From: Flavobacteriaceae bacterium
GTDB taxonomy: Bacteria; Bacteroidota; Bacteroidia; Flavobacteriales; Flavobacteriaceae
Length of the DNA stretch: 59,886 bases
Direction of reading: 5' to 3'
NCBI GenBank assembly: GCA_002698745.1
Contig: PAAD01000010.1
Coordinates: forward strand, 1-59,886
Shown piece by piece: positions 11,194 to 22,208 of the stretch (the first letter of the stretch is position 1; each line of letters starts with the position of its first letter). A program made the translations under genes and the position numbers. Under the pieces are notes generated by a model that saw nothing but the letters and a program-made list of their open reading frames with translations, was not told the DNA's origin and ran no database searches.

Positions 11194-12354
11194 TTATAAA
11201 CTTATTCCAGCGGTTTTTACTATTTCATTGATGTCGTTGTCGTTTATTTCTTTTTTCTCGTCTGCAAAGGTCAAAAACGCTGCATATGCAAGGTCTAATT
11301 CGTCTTTTGTGAGTTCAATGCCAATGTTTTTAGCTCGGTAGGCGAGTGCTGCACGGCCACTTCTTGCTGTCAAAACAATAGAAGAAGTATTTACACCTAC
11401 ATCATTTGGATTGATGATTTCATAAGTTTCTCTATTTTTTATCACACCGTCTTGGTGAATACCGGAACTATGCGCAAAGGCATTGGCACCAACAATAGCT
11501 TTGTTGGGCTGCACAATCATTCCCATGGCATCAGAAACCATTTGACTGGTTTCAGATAGCATTTTGGTTTGAATATTGGTATCAAGACCCAAATTGGGGT
11601 GCTGACGCATAATCATCACAACCTCTTCCAAAGAAGTATTACCTGCGCGTTCCCCTATACCATTAATGGTACACTCAATTTGTCTTGCTCCGTTAATGAC
11701 ACCTGTAATGGAGTTGGCTGTTGCAAGCCCAAGGTCGTTGTGGCAGTGACACGAAAGAATTGCTTTGTGTATGGATGGTACGTGTTCCATCAAGTATTTT
11801 ATTTTTGCACCGTATTCTTCAGGTAAGCAATACCCCGTTGTATCTGGTATATTTAATACTGTGGCACCTGCCTTAATCATGGCTTCACAAACTTGTGCTA
11901 GAAAAGCATTATCTGTTCTTCCTGCGTCCTCTGAATAGAACTCAATATCTTCAACGTATTTTTTAGCGTACTTCACAGCTGCTATACCACGCTCTATAAT
12001 CTTTTCACGTGTAGAACGAAACTTGTGTTGTATGTGTGAGTCAGAAGTACCAATTCCTGTATGTATGCGAGGACGTTTGGCAGGCTTTAACGCTTCTACT
12101 GCCACGTCAATATCTTTCTGAACAGCTCTGGTGAGTCCGCAAACTATGGCATTTTTTACCGTTTTGGCAACGTCACTAACGGCTTCAAAATCTCCTGGAG
12201 AAGAAATGGGAAATCCCGCCTCTATGATATCGACACCAAGATCATCAAGTCGTTTGGCCAACACGAGCTTCTCTGCTTTGTTAAGCTTACAGCCTGGAAC
12301 TTGCTCTCCATCTCGTAATGTAGTGTCAAAAATTTGTACATAATCTTGTTCCAT
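11194..12354 (-). CDS. leuA: 2-isopropylmalate synthase (start [18 protein letters not shown]; longer ORF reaches 12375)
   Basis: [33 protein letters not shown]; internal Met at 12354 fits the family start. Confidence 0.95.
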   Translation of the reverse strand: MEQDYVQIFDTTLRDGEQVPGCKLNKAEKLVLAKRLDDLGVDIIEAGFPISSPGDFEAVSDVAKTVKNAIVCGLTRAVQKDIDVAVEALKPAKRPRIHTGIGTSDSHIQHKFRSTREKIIERGIAAVKYAKKYVEDIEFYSEDAGRTDNAFLAQVCEAMIKAGATVLNIPDTTGYCLPEEYGAKIKYLMEHVPSIHKAILSCHCHNDLGLATANSITGVINGARQIECTINGIGERAGNTSLEEVVMIMRQHPNLGLDTNIQTKMLSETSQMVSDAMGMIVQPNKAIVGANAFAHSSGIHQDGVIKNRETYEIINPNDVGVNTSSIVLTARSGRAALAYRAKNIGIELTKDELDLAYAAFLTFADEKKEINDNDINEIVKTAGISL

Positions 12355-12566
12355 GCAAAAAGGCGTTAAAGACAAAAGTAACCAATTTTAACAATTACAA
12401 AAGCAGAAATTAAACACTTCCTTGAATTTATTTGTAACCTGGCTTTCGTGGGTAAATGCATGTTCCCACCTTGCATTGAGGATGACATAATCTTCACTAT
12501 ATTTTAATCATGTAATACTTATTTCCAATTAGTTATGTTGCGGGGTGCATTCTTTTTATTTTAAAA

Positions 12567-13241
12567 TCAATCCACTACCGCATTCCACAAAGCATCCTTT
12601 GGAGGAGGAGCTGTAAAGCTTATCAGCTCTTTTGTGGTTGGATGCATAATGGCCAGTTTTCTGGCGTGCAAATGAATACTACTGTCTTTATTTGGGCGTT
12701 TTGCTCCGTATTTCAAATCACCTTTTATGGTAATTCCTTCCCTGCAAAGTTGTGCCCTTATCTGATGGTGTCTACCTGTAAGAAGTTCAATTTCTAATAG
12801 AGTGTAGCGTTCCAACTCCAATTTTACATAATAAATCAATTCGCTGAACTTGCTGTTAGGTACTTTTTTACGGTGAGCATAGGATTTGTTTTGGGATTGA
12901 TTTCTAACTAGGAAATGCGATAATTTTGTTGGTGTATTAGTAACAACTCCACTTATAATTGCCCAATATATTTTAGAGGTAGTTTTTTGGATAAATTGTT
13001 TGTTGAGTCTGCTTAGGGCCTTTGAAGTTTTAGCCAAAACCATAACTCCGCTAGTGGGTCTGTCAAGCCTATGTACCAAGCCTAAATAAACCTTACCCGG
13101 TTTTTTATCCCTAGTTTTAATTGTGTTTTTTAATATTTCTAGAACAGACAAGTCTTTGGTATTGTCTCCTTGTGCCAACATGCCTGCAGGTTTGTTGATG
13201 ACCAGTAAATGATTATCTTCAAAAAGTATTTGTGGCTGCAA
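12567..13241 (-). CDS. RluA-family pseudouridine synthase
   Basis: INKPAGMLAQG; GLVHRLDRPTSGVMVLAKT catalytic motif. Confidence 0.93.
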   Translation of the reverse strand: MQPQILFEDNHLLVINKPAGMLAQGDNTKDLSVLEILKNTIKTRDKKPGKVYLGLVHRLDRPTSGVMVLAKTSKALSRLNKQFIQKTTSKIYWAIISGVVTNTPTKLSHFLVRNQSQNKSYAHRKKVPNSKFSELIYYVKLELERYTLLEIELLTGRHHQIRAQLCREGITIKGDLKYGAKRPNKDSSIHLHARKLAIMHPTTKELISFTAPPPKDALWNAVVD

Positions 13242-14060
13242 CTAGTATTGTTCGTCTTTATTTGGAAAATCTCTTGATTTTATGTCTTTTACATACTGTT
13301 TTATGGCAGTCGTCATTTGGTTATACAAGTCCATATAGCGTCGTAAAAAACGGGGGCTAAATTCGGTTGTTAGCCCTAGCATATCGTGCAAGACTAATAC
13401 TTGTCCGTCTACACCTCCACCTGCGCCAATACCAATTATAGGTATTTTTACAGCTCCGGCTATTTTTTTAGCAAGCGCTGCGGGTATTTTTTCAAGTACC
13501 AATGCAAAACAGCCCAGTTGTTCAAGAATTTTGGCATCTTCTAATATTTTTTTTGCTTCAGCTTCTTCTCTTGCTCTAACCGTGTATGTACCAAATTTAT
13601 AAATGGATTGAGGTGTGAGACCTAAGTGTCCCATCACTGGGATTCCTGCATTAAGGATTCGTATGATAGAATCCTTAATTTCTGCGCCTCCCTCAATTTT
13701 AACAGCGTGCGCACCGGCTTCCTTCATAATCCGTATAGAAGAACGCAAGGCCTCTTTTGGATCTGATTGGTAACTACCAAAAGGTAAATCAACTACAACC
13801 AGCGCACGTTTTACGGCATTGACAACAGCACTTGCATGATAAATCATCTGGTCCAAGGTTATGGGTAACGTAGTTTCGTGACCTGACATAACATTTGATG
13901 CAGAGTCTCCTACCAAAATCACATCAATATTAGCTGCATCAACAGCTTTGGCCATAGAGTAGTCATATGCTGTTAGCATAGATATCTTGTTTCCCGACGC
14001 TTTCATTTCAATAAGTGCATTTGTCGTTATGCGCTTATATACTTTTTCAGATGTAGCCAT
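13242..14060 (-). CDS. panB: 3-methyl-2-oxobutanoate hydroxymethyltransferase
   Basis: [41 protein letters not shown]. Confidence 0.97.
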   Translation of the reverse strand: MATSEKVYKRITTNALIEMKASGNKISMLTAYDYSMAKAVDAANIDVILVGDSASNVMSGHETTLPITLDQMIYHASAVVNAVKRALVVVDLPFGSYQSDPKEALRSSIRIMKEAGAHAVKIEGGAEIKDSIIRILNAGIPVMGHLGLTPQSIYKFGTYTVRAREEAEAKKILEDAKILEQLGCFALVLEKIPAALAKKIAGAVKIPIIGIGAGGGVDGQVLVLHDMLGLTTEFSPRFLRRYMDLYNQMTTAIKQYVKDIKSRDFPNKDEQY

Positions 14061-14105
14061 AAAAATTTTTTCAAAAATACATTATTGATATCAAATTTCC
14101 TTACA

Positions 14106-14122
14106 CATGACACCCTGTCATG
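14106..14122. promoter_or_regulatory. Perfect inverted repeat CATGACA-CCC-TGTCATG upstream of dnaK
   Basis: 7-bp arms with 3-nt spacer, ending 9 nt before the TGGCAC element. Confidence 0.5.
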
Positions 14123-14131
14123 AATTTGTTA

Positions 14132-14147
14132 TGGCACAAAGATTGAA
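14132..14147 (+). promoter_or_regulatory. Candidate promoter element TGGCAC-N5-TTGAA upstream of dnaK
   Basis: TGGCAC (14132-14137), AAAGA, TTGAA (14143-14147); start codon at 14171. Confidence 0.5.
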
Positions 14148-14170
14148 TTAGATCTTAAAAATATATTTAA

Positions 14171-16072
14171 ATGAGTAAAATTATAGGTATTGATTTAGGA
14201 ACAACAAATTCATGTGTTTCTGTGATGGAGGGTAACGAGCCTGTTGTTATTCCAAATGCTGAAGGAAAGCGAACAACCCCCTCAGTTATTGCTTTTGTTG
14301 AAGGTGGTGAGATTAAAGTAGGAGACCCTGCAAAAAGACAAGCTGTTACCAACCCCACAAAAACGATATCATCTATAAAACGTTTTATGGGTAACAAGTT
14401 CTCAGAATCTAAAAATGATGTCGAACGTGTACCCTATAAAGTAGTGAAAGGTGATAATAACACCCCACGTGTTGATATTGATGGTCGTTTGTATACCCCT
14501 CAGGAACTTTCAGCAATGGTGCTTCAAAAAATGAAAAAAACAGCTGAAGACTACCTTGGACAAAGTGTAACAGAAGCTGTAATTACTGTTCCTGCATACT
14601 TTAACGACGCACAACGCCAAGCGACAAAAGAAGCAGGCGAGATTTCAGGACTTAAAGTACAACGTATCATCAATGAACCAACTGCTGCAGCACTTGCCTA
14701 TGGTTTGGATAAGAGTGGTTCTGATAGAAAAATTGCAGTTTATGATCTTGGAGGTGGAACATTTGACATATCTATACTTGAATTAGGCGATGGCGTATTT
14801 GAAGTGTTGTCAACCAATGGTGATACTCACCTTGGTGGTGATGATTTTGATGACGTGATCATTCACTGGTTGGCCTATGAATTTGAGGAAAACGAAGACA
14901 TTAACTTACGTAAAGACCCAATGGCACTACAGCGTTTGAAAGAAGCTGCTGAAAAAGCCAAAATTGAATTGTCATCTTCTGCACAAACAGAAATTAACTT
15001 GCCTTATATTACAGCTACGGCATCTGGGCCTAAGCACTTGGTAAAAACACTAACTCGTGCTAAGTTTGAGCAACTTGCTGATGAGTTGGTTAAGCGTTCT
15101 ATGAATCCTGTTAAAAGCGCTTTGGATGATGCTGGCCTATCTACAGGTGACATTGATGAAGTTATTTTGGTAGGTGGTTCTACGCGTATCCCTGTTATTC
15201 AAGACGAAGTTGAGAAATTCTTTGGCAAAAAGCCCTCAAAAGGTGTAAATCCTGATGAGGTAGTTGCCGTTGGTGCTGCTATACAAGGTGGTGTTTTAAC
15301 TGGTGATGTTAAAGATGTTTTACTATTAGACGTAACGCCACTATCGTTAGGTATTGAAACCATGGGTGGTGTGATGACCAAGCTTATTGAGTCAAATACA
15401 ACTATACCTTCAAAGAAATCACAAGTATTCTCCACAGCTGCTGACAACCAGCCTTCCGTTGAAATTCACGTTCTGCAAGGGGAGCGTTCTATGGCAGCTG
15501 ACAACAATACCATTGGTCGCTTCCACTTAGACGGCATTCCTCCTGCTCAAAGAGGAGTTCCACAAATTGAAGTTACTTTTGATATTGACGCCAACGGACT
15601 GATTCAGGTTACGGCCTTAGACAAGGCTACCAACAAATCTCAAGACATTCGTATTGAAGCCTCCTCAGGACTTACTGAAGAAGAAATTGAGCGTATGCGA
15701 AAAGAAGCGGAAGCTAATGCAGACGCCGACAAAAAGGCTAAGGAAGAAGTTGACGTGCTAAACAATGCCGATCAAATGATTTTCCAAACGGAAAAGCAAC
15801 TAAAAGAATTTGAAGACAAGCTTTCTGACGAGAAAAAAGCGCCTATTGAAACTGCGCTTGAAGCTTTAAAAAAGGCTTATGAGTCCAAAGATATGGAGTC
15901 CATCAAACCAGCACTTGACAATATAAACGAAGCATGGAAACAGGCTTCTGAAGAAATGTATAAAGCGCAGCAGGAAGCTGGCGCCACCGAAGCCCCTCCA
16001 ACTGATGGAGCTGATGCATCCTCACCATCTGATGATGATGTTGAAGATGTTGATTTTGAAGAAGTGAAATAA
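14171..16072 (+). CDS. dnaK: Molecular chaperone DnaK
   Basis: [33 protein letters not shown]; acidic C-terminus [13 protein letters not shown]. Confidence 0.99.
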   Translation: MSKIIGIDLGTTNSCVSVMEGNEPVVIPNAEGKRTTPSVIAFVEGGEIKVGDPAKRQAVTNPTKTISSIKRFMGNKFSESKNDVERVPYKVVKGDNNTPRVDIDGRLYTPQELSAMVLQKMKKTAEDYLGQSVTEAVITVPAYFNDAQRQATKEAGEISGLKVQRIINEPTAAALAYGLDKSGSDRKIAVYDLGGGTFDISILELGDGVFEVLSTNGDTHLGGDDFDDVIIHWLAYEFEENEDINLRKDPMALQRLKEAAEKAKIELSSSAQTEINLPYITATASGPKHLVKTLTRAKFEQLADELVKRSMNPVKSALDDAGLSTGDIDEVILVGGSTRIPVIQDEVEKFFGKKPSKGVNPDEVVAVGAAIQGGVLTGDVKDVLLLDVTPLSLGIETMGGVMTKLIESNTTIPSKKSQVFSTAADNQPSVEIHVLQGERSMAADNNTIGRFHLDGIPPAQRGVPQIEVTFDIDANGLIQVTALDKATNKSQDIRIEASSGLTEEEIERMRKEAEANADADKKAKEEVDVLNNADQMIFQTEKQLKEFEDKLSDEKKAPIETALEALKKAYESKDMESIKPALDNINEAWKQASEEMYKAQQEAGATEAPPTDGADASSPSDDDVEDVDFEEVK

Positions 16073-16080
16073 TTAAGTCT

Positions 16081-16110
16081 GCGCCCCTTAGATAGGGGCG
16101 CTTATTTTTT
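16081..16110 (+). terminator. Rho-independent terminator of dnaK
   Basis: GCGCCCC-TTAGATA-GGGGCGC followed by TTATTTTTT. Confidence 0.85.
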
Positions 16111-16530
16111 ATGAAACAAGAATTAATCTTAGCGAAAATACAAGAACGTTGTGCAAATACGTTTGTCGATACCCTTGATATTAAATTTATAGAAGTAGGG
16201 GAAGATTATCTTGTTGCCAAAATGCCCGTCACCCCTGCAGTATTGCAGCTAGATGGAGTGTTACACGGTGGTGCTACGGCTGGTTTGGCCGAAACTGTTG
16301 GTAGTGCGGCCTGTGCTATATTTCGCGGTGCTGATGATATCATGATTCGTGGTATCGAAGTCTCTGCCAATCACGTGCGGGGTGTTCGTTCAGGAAATGT
16401 TTATGCCAAAGCAGTTGCTACGCACATGGGTAAGACCATGCAGCTATGGCAGATTTCCATTACTGACCGCGATGACAACCTGGTATCTTCTTGTAAGCTA
16501 ACCACTCTTTCACTTAGCAGAAAAAAATAG
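16111..16530 (+). CDS. PaaI-family hotdog-fold thioesterase
   Basis: LDGVLHGGATAGLAETVGSAAC hotdog motif. Confidence 0.88.
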   Translation: MKQELILAKIQERCANTFVDTLDIKFIEVGEDYLVAKMPVTPAVLQLDGVLHGGATAGLAETVGSAACAIFRGADDIMIRGIEVSANHVRGVRSGNVYAKAVATHMGKTMQLWQISITDRDDNLVSSCKLTTLSLSRKK

Positions 16531-16561
16531 ATTTAATACCTTTAAAATTAAATTAAAGGAC

Positions 16562-17476
16562 ATGCATTTAGAGAAAATTAGAGAAAGTCAAGGTGGTCGT
16601 TTTGATTATTATGTAATTGGAACTTTCATTATCATATTAGCTTTTTTTGTTGCGCAAATTCCTCATACCTATGCCGTAATAAATGAAGTTGGTATTGATC
16701 AACTTGCTAAACTTGATGTTACTGGTGTGCTCCAAGCCCTACCGCCCAACACAACGATGATACTCATGCTTCTCCCTTTTGCAATTACAACCGCTTTGGT
16801 TTTGGTTTTAGTTCGAACAATCCATCATATATCTATTCGTAAATTCATAACATCACGTGCAAAAATTGATTGGAAACGTATTGGTTTTGCTTTTATGGGG
16901 ATTGTCATGTTGAATACTTTTTTTTTTATTGTTTCGTATTACGAAAACCCAACAAACTTTCAATGGAATTTTGAACCAAAAGCATTTGCCACTTTATTTT
17001 TGATTGCAATTGTTTTAGTGCCTTTGCAAACTAGTGCAGAAGAACTGTTTTTTCGTGGCTATTTGATGCAAGGGTTCGGACAAATATTTAAGCACCGTAT
17101 ATTTCCATTACTCATTACCTCATTATTGTTTGGATTTATGCATTTTGGAAATCCAGAAATTGACAAACTTGGCCCCCTATTAATGGTTTCCTATGTTTCC
17201 ATGGGTTTTTTCTTCGGTATTATAACGCTTATGGATGAAGGTCTTGAACTGGCTCTTGGATATCATGCGGGCAATAACCTTCTTATTTCCCTATTAGTTA
17301 CTTCTGACTGGACGGCTTTTCAAACCAATTCCCTGTTCTTGGATGTTTCTACGCCAAATGTTTATATACTTGCATTTATGCAATTGCCTATGTTAATTAT
17401 TTTGTTGGCTCTATTTAGTTGGAAGTATGGATGGAATCAATGGCGTCGTAGGCTGATTAGTAGCCCTAAAGCTTAA
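16562..17476 (+). CDS. CPBP-family intramembrane metalloprotease
   Basis: AEELFFRGYLMQGF and FGFMHFGNPE and GYHAGNN motifs; multi-TM. Confidence 0.88.
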   Translation: MHLEKIRESQGGRFDYYVIGTFIIILAFFVAQIPHTYAVINEVGIDQLAKLDVTGVLQALPPNTTMILMLLPFAITTALVLVLVRTIHHISIRKFITSRAKIDWKRIGFAFMGIVMLNTFFFIVSYYENPTNFQWNFEPKAFATLFLIAIVLVPLQTSAEELFFRGYLMQGFGQIFKHRIFPLLITSLLFGFMHFGNPEIDKLGPLLMVSYVSMGFFFGIITLMDEGLELALGYHAGNNLLISLLVTSDWTAFQTNSLFLDVSTPNVYILAFMQLPMLIILLALFSWKYGWNQWRRRLISSPKA

Positions 17477-17927
17477 GTAACATTTTAATATTCCCACGTT
17501 CGTAGGGACTATTTGAAATTGGTACTTCCTTAAAACCAAACTTTCGATAGATGTAAATTGAATTTTCTAATTTTCTATTTGAATATAGTAGCATTTCTTT
17601 ATTTCCTAGGGCAGCTGATGTACTGATGGCATGTTTTATTAGTTGTTGACCATATCCATTTCCTTGGTGTTCGGCTGTTATTGCCATTTTCCCGATCTCA
17701 ACGCAACCATTTTTGGGAGCTAGAAGGGCATAAGTGCCAATAATCACTCCGTTAAGCTTACCAAAAAAAATGTGTCCCCCTTTATCTATTATTTCCTTTT
17801 CGCAGTTTTCTAGCAAGGCAGCGTCATAGGGCTCTACCACAAAATACTTATTCAACCATTCCTCATTGAGTTTTTTAAAAAAAGGGCGCAGCGTGGGGGA
17901 ATAGGGGCAAATTTTCATTTTAGTCAC
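17466..17927 (-). CDS. GNAT-family N-acetyltransferase
   Basis: [25 protein letters not shown] acetyl-CoA binding motif. Confidence 0.85.
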   Translation of the reverse strand: MTKMKICPYSPTLRPFFKKLNEEWLNKYFVVEPYDAALLENCEKEIIDKGGHIFFGKLNGVIIGTYALLAPKNGCVEIGKMAITAEHQGNGYGQQLIKHAISTSAALGNKEMLLYSNRKLENSIYIYRKFGFKEVPISNSPYERGNIKMLLKL

Positions 17928-19314
17928 GGCCTATCATATTCTTTGGCTGAACCCACTTATCAAAATCTGTTTCAGTGAGATATCCAGTTTGTAATGCAGC
18001 TTCTTTAAGCGTAAGTTTGTTTTGATGCGCCAAGTTGGCAATTTCAGCAGCCTTGTAATATCCGATTTTGGGATTTAGTGCCGTTACCAGCATCAAGGAG
18101 TTTTTAAGTAATTTGTCAATTTTTTCTGTATTTGGGACTATTCCCTTTGCACAGTTTAGATTAAAGCTTTGACAGGCATCTCCAATCAGTTGTGCAGATT
18201 CTAATACATTTAGTGCCATTACAGGTTTATATACGTTTAGTTCAAAGTGACCTTGCGAACCTGCAAATGCTACAGTAGTGTCGTTACCCATAACCTGTGT
18301 GCAAACCATGGTGAGTGCTTCGCATTGCGTCGGGTTTACTTTTCCCGGCATGATGGAGCTCCCTGGTTCATTAGCTGGAATTATCAATTCGCCTATACCA
18401 GAGCGCGGGCCACTGGCCATCATGCGAATATCATTTCCAATTTTAAATAATGAAACGGCCAATTGACGAAGTGCGCCGTGTGTTTCAACAAGTGCATCGT
18501 GAGCGGCAATAGCTTCAAACTTATTTTCGGCAGACACAAAGGGAAGACCCGTGAACTTTGCAATATACCCAGAAACTTTTTTTGAATATCCCTTTGGTGT
18601 ATTGATACCAGTTCCGACAGCAGTGCCACCAAGTGCCAATTGTGATAAGTGTGGCAATGTGTTTTCTAATGCCTTAATTCCTTGGTTTAGTTGTGATACA
18701 TAGCCAGAAAACTCTTGTCCCAAACTCAAAGGAGTAGCATCCATAAAGTGGGTACGTCCAATCTTTATAACGTCATCAAATTCTGCTGCTTTTTTGGCAA
18801 GTGTGTCTCTTAATTGACAAATACCAGGGAGTGTTACCTCAAAAATCTTTTTATAAATTGCAATATGCATGCCAGTCGGGAAAGTATCGTTTGAAGATTG
18901 TGATTTATTCACATCGTCGTTTGGAAGTAGGGTAGGTTCACCTTCACCCAAAACACCTCCTTGGATTACATGTGCTCTATTGGCAATAACCTCATTAACA
19001 TTCATATTAGATTGGGTACCCGATCCTGTTTGCCAAGCTACTAACGGAAAATGTTCGTTGAGTTTTCCGGCTTCAATTTCATCACATACTTGCGCGATTA
19101 ACTCCCTTTTTTCAGTACTTAGAATACCTAGTTCTGCATTGGTATAAGCAGCTGCCTTTTTTAGAATAGCAAAGCCATATATGATATCTAAAGGCATAGA
19201 ACTGGGTTTTCCAATCTTAAAGTTATTCCTAGAGCGCTCCGTTTGTGCACCCCAGTATTTGTCGGCTGGCACTTTAACGCTTCCCATGGTGTCTTTTTCG
19301 TTCCTAAACTTCAT
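17920..19314 (-). CDS. fumC: Class II fumarate hydratase
   Basis: [44 protein letters not shown]. Confidence 0.97.
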   Translation of the reverse strand: MKFRNEKDTMGSVKVPADKYWGAQTERSRNNFKIGKPSSMPLDIIYGFAILKKAAAYTNAELGILSTEKRELIAQVCDEIEAGKLNEHFPLVAWQTGSGTQSNMNVNEVIANRAHVIQGGVLGEGEPTLLPNDDVNKSQSSNDTFPTGMHIAIYKKIFEVTLPGICQLRDTLAKKAAEFDDVIKIGRTHFMDATPLSLGQEFSGYVSQLNQGIKALENTLPHLSQLALGGTAVGTGINTPKGYSKKVSGYIAKFTGLPFVSAENKFEAIAAHDALVETHGALRQLAVSLFKIGNDIRMMASGPRSGIGELIIPANEPGSSIMPGKVNPTQCEALTMVCTQVMGNDTTVAFAGSQGHFELNVYKPVMALNVLESAQLIGDACQSFNLNCAKGIVPNTEKIDKLLKNSLMLVTALNPKIGYYKAAEIANLAHQNKLTLKEAALQTGYLTETDFDKWVQPKNMIGRD

Positions 19315-19382
19315 GTGGATATTTTGTACAAAAATACAAAAGGATTAGCAATTTGATTGTTGCTCGTTATGCATGCAATATG

Positions 19383-19390
19383 TACATTTG
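19383..19390 (+). promoter_or_regulatory. Bacteroidota-type -7 element TACATTTG upstream of a 53-aa ORF
   Basis: Matches TAnnTTTG, 15 nt before ATG at 19406. Confidence 0.4.
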
Positions 19391-19405
19391 TAAAAACTTT
19401 AATTA

Positions 19406-19567
19406 ATGATTGAATTTGATCAATATCTTGGTTTTTTAGCATTCTTGACCATTCTTACCATAGGATTTTGGTTAATGATCTTCCTCATTACATTTGTCAT
19501 TCCATTTTGGTTAACGGGAAATTTGATGCAATGGCTTAAAGAAAAACGCCAAAAATCAAGAGAGTAA
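19406..19567 (+). CDS. Small membrane protein (53 aa), uncharacterised
   Basis: Manual translation MIEFDQYLGFLAFLTILTIGFWLMIFLITFVIPFWLTGNLMQWLKEKRQKSRE*; hydrophobic segment with basic C-terminus; abuts the convergent TonB receptor stop; absent from ORF track. Confidence 0.55.
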   Translation: MIEFDQYLGFLAFLTILTIGFWLMIFLITFVIPFWLTGNLMQWLKEKRQKSRE

Positions 19568-21994
19568 CTAAAATTCCATTCCCTCACTACCACTGTAGTC
19601 ACCATTACCTCTTTTTTGTCGTTCTTTTTCCTGTCTAAATCTGTATGTAAATGTAATTTTGTAAAAAGGCTTGCGTCTCTGGTATTCTGCCTCAGTAAAA
19701 ATGGTTTCTGTAAACGAACTCCATCTCCATATCCCAGTGTTGAATACATCATTAAAATTTAGGTTTATGGTAGCATCATTATTCAAGATATCTTTACTCA
19801 AACCTAAACTGGTACTGCTAAATCCTTTTCGACTTCCATAGGCCGACTCTTGAGGCGCCATGTAACGAATATTTATTTGCGTGTTTATGTCCCAAGGGAG
19901 CTTTAGATTGTTGCGTAAATTTCCAGACCAACTTTCATTTTCGTTATCTAGTACTAAATTTTCATATATACCTTTATCAATGGTTTTGTAGATGTTAAAA
20001 CTTATGTTGGTGTTCCACATTGGTGACCATCGAATAGTACTGTTGGTTTCCAAACCAAAGCGATCCTGACTTCCAAAGTTAACTGGTAAACGTTTTATTA
20101 CGGCAGTATTTTCACCATTAACTTCAACAAATTCTCCAGACTCCACAGTTATGCGTTGTGTTGGTTCATATGTGCGTCTAAAATATATAGAGCTATTCAA
20201 TGTAAATTTTTTAAACTGCTTTAAATAACCTAAATCAAATCCATCTGAATAACTAGGTCTCAGATTTGGATTTCCTTGATAAAAACTGGTTTCACTAACC
20301 CTTGATCTGAAAGGGTTTAAACTTCTTGCACTAGGCCTAGTTAAACGGCGGTTGTAACCAAAGGTAAGGTTGGCAGTTTCAGAAAATTCAACACCAATAT
20401 TAAGTGTTGGGAATAAGCCAACAAATATATTATTTCCCACTTCCGAGTTAGTTTTTTGAATAACCGTCCAATCTGTATGTTCGTATCTTAATCCAGCTAA
20501 GAATGAAAAGCTATTCCATTTTTTCCCAAACTGAGAATAAAAGGCGTGTATGGTTTGCTCGTAATCTAAGAAGTTGGTAAGGTCTTCATCAACAACCATA
20601 GTGCCGCCTGTAATTTCATTTAAGACCATAAAACTCGTATCTAGGTATTCGTTAGTGGTTCGATATCCTGCTTCAAATTGAGTATTTTTATCAATAGGTA
20701 ATACATAGTCTACTTGGGCTAAAATCTGTTTTTTGCGCTCCTTTGTGTTATTTTCTTCCAAAAAACCAAGTGCTTTTATCGGTAAAAAAGTTTGTGTCTG
20801 TAAATCTGAAAATTCATCCTCAACAATACGCTCTGTTTGAAACGTGACATCAAGATTGTGTCCAACTTCGTTAAATTTATGGCTGAGTGAAAAACTCAAT
20901 TGCTTACTAATATCTTTGTCTTTTTCAATTTCAGATCGCAGCGATAATGTCTTATTTTCTCTAATCAAGGTGTGGTTTTGTTGGTTCTCACTAATATCTT
21001 TACCGTCTCTGTCATTAATGACATAAGAAAAAGTAAATTTTGTTTTCTGCGCAAGGCTAATATCAACTCCCAAATTGACATTATTACCCACCCTTCTGCG
21101 GTCAAAGCTCCGTGTTTCATAGAATTTATCATAGTTGCCCACCCGGGTGTAAGTATTTTCTTGAAATGCACCTCCCATATCTGTATTATCTCCATAACCA
21201 GAATTGGTAAAGAAGTTGAATTTACCAACTTTGTAATTTAGACTGGCATTTGTACCATAACTATCAAATTTACCTCCTGAAATATTAAAGATACCGTTAA
21301 GTCCTTTTAGCGTATTTTTGACCAATATAATATTCACAATTCCAGATGAACCTTCTGCTTGATAGCGCGCAGATGGAGCTGTAATAACCTCTACGCGATC
21401 TATTGATTCTGCAGGTAGGTCTGCAAGCGCATCAATTCCATTAATACCAACTAAGCCAGATGGTTTACCATCAATTAATATACGAACATTCGCGCTGCCA
21501 CGTAATTCTAAATTACCGTCTAAGTCCAGGGATAGTGATGGGATATTCTCTAACACATCCGACACATTAGTACCTTTGGCATTGAGATTCTGGCCTACAT
21601 TATAAACTCGTTTGTCCAACCTGATTTCTACATCAGATCTTCGTCCTACCAAATCAATAGCCGCCAATTGGTTTTCCTTTGGGGTTAATTTAAGTAATCC
21701 TAAATCTGTTTTTTTTGTAAGAGTTTTAGTAAAAATTAGGGTTTCAAAACCAACGTAGTCTACCTGTATTTCTACATAGGAAACGCTGCTTTCAAGTTCT
21801 GCTTTTCCTCTTTCATCAGAAACTGCGCCACCAATCAGTTTATTGTTGGACGCATCGCGCAATGTAACAGTTGCAAATGGTAGTAAATCACCCGAACTCT
21901 TATCTTGAATGCTTACGCTAATATTATAGCGCAGTTGTGCAAATGTGAAAGTGCTACAAAGCAATAACAAGGGTAAAATCCCTATTTTTTTCAT
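19568..21994 (-). CDS. TonB-dependent receptor / outer-membrane beta-barrel protein with CarboxypepD_reg-like N-domain
   Basis: Signal peptide; SGDLLPFATVTLRDASNNKLIGGAVSDERGKAEL; plug VSDVLENIPSLSLDLDGNLELRGSANVRILIDGKPSG; beta-barrel. Confidence 0.9.
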   Translation of the reverse strand: MKKIGILPLLLLCSTFTFAQLRYNISVSIQDKSSGDLLPFATVTLRDASNNKLIGGAVSDERGKAELESSVSYVEIQVDYVGFETLIFTKTLTKKTDLGLLKLTPKENQLAAIDLVGRRSDVEIRLDKRVYNVGQNLNAKGTNVSDVLENIPSLSLDLDGNLELRGSANVRILIDGKPSGLVGINGIDALADLPAESIDRVEVITAPSARYQAEGSSGIVNIILVKNTLKGLNGIFNISGGKFDSYGTNASLNYKVGKFNFFTNSGYGDNTDMGGAFQENTYTRVGNYDKFYETRSFDRRRVGNNVNLGVDISLAQKTKFTFSYVINDRDGKDISENQQNHTLIRENKTLSLRSEIEKDKDISKQLSFSLSHKFNEVGHNLDVTFQTERIVEDEFSDLQTQTFLPIKALGFLEENNTKERKKQILAQVDYVLPIDKNTQFEAGYRTTNEYLDTSFMVLNEITGGTMVVDEDLTNFLDYEQTIHAFYSQFGKKWNSFSFLAGLRYEHTDWTVIQKTNSEVGNNIFVGLFPTLNIGVEFSETANLTFGYNRRLTRPSARSLNPFRSRVSETSFYQGNPNLRPSYSDGFDLGYLKQFKKFTLNSSIYFRRTYEPTQRITVESGEFVEVNGENTAVIKRLPVNFGSQDRFGLETNSTIRWSPMWNTNISFNIYKTIDKGIYENLVLDNENESWSGNLRNNLKLPWDINTQINIRYMAPQESAYGSRKGFSSTSLGLSKDILNNDATINLNFNDVFNTGIWRWSSFTETIFTEAEYQRRKPFYKITFTYRFRQEKERQKRGNGDYSGSEGMEF

Positions 21995-22208
21995 GCTTTT
22001 TTTTGTAAAAGTAGTCTATTAAACAGTTTATTAAAAAATTTTTGTGAATTTGTCTAAAGCCAAGCTTTTGATTTTACTCCCAGTCGTAAATGGTATTCAA
22101 AAAGTAGCTCATTTCATCTTGATTACTTCTCAATTGTTAAAAAGACATGGGCGGGACTACAATCAATAAGGATGTTCCCAAAATGAATAATTTTGGTGTT
22201 AATTTTAA

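Noticed and set aside
14132-14147. Calling the dnaK element a definite sigma54 promoter
   Set aside because: The -12 GC dinucleotide, usually the most conserved position, is GA; kept only as sigma54-like.
19420-19752. 110-aa minus-strand ORF overlapping the TonB receptor 3' end and the 53-aa ORF
   Set aside because: Out of frame with the receptor; no protein-like features; conflicts with better-supported ORFs.
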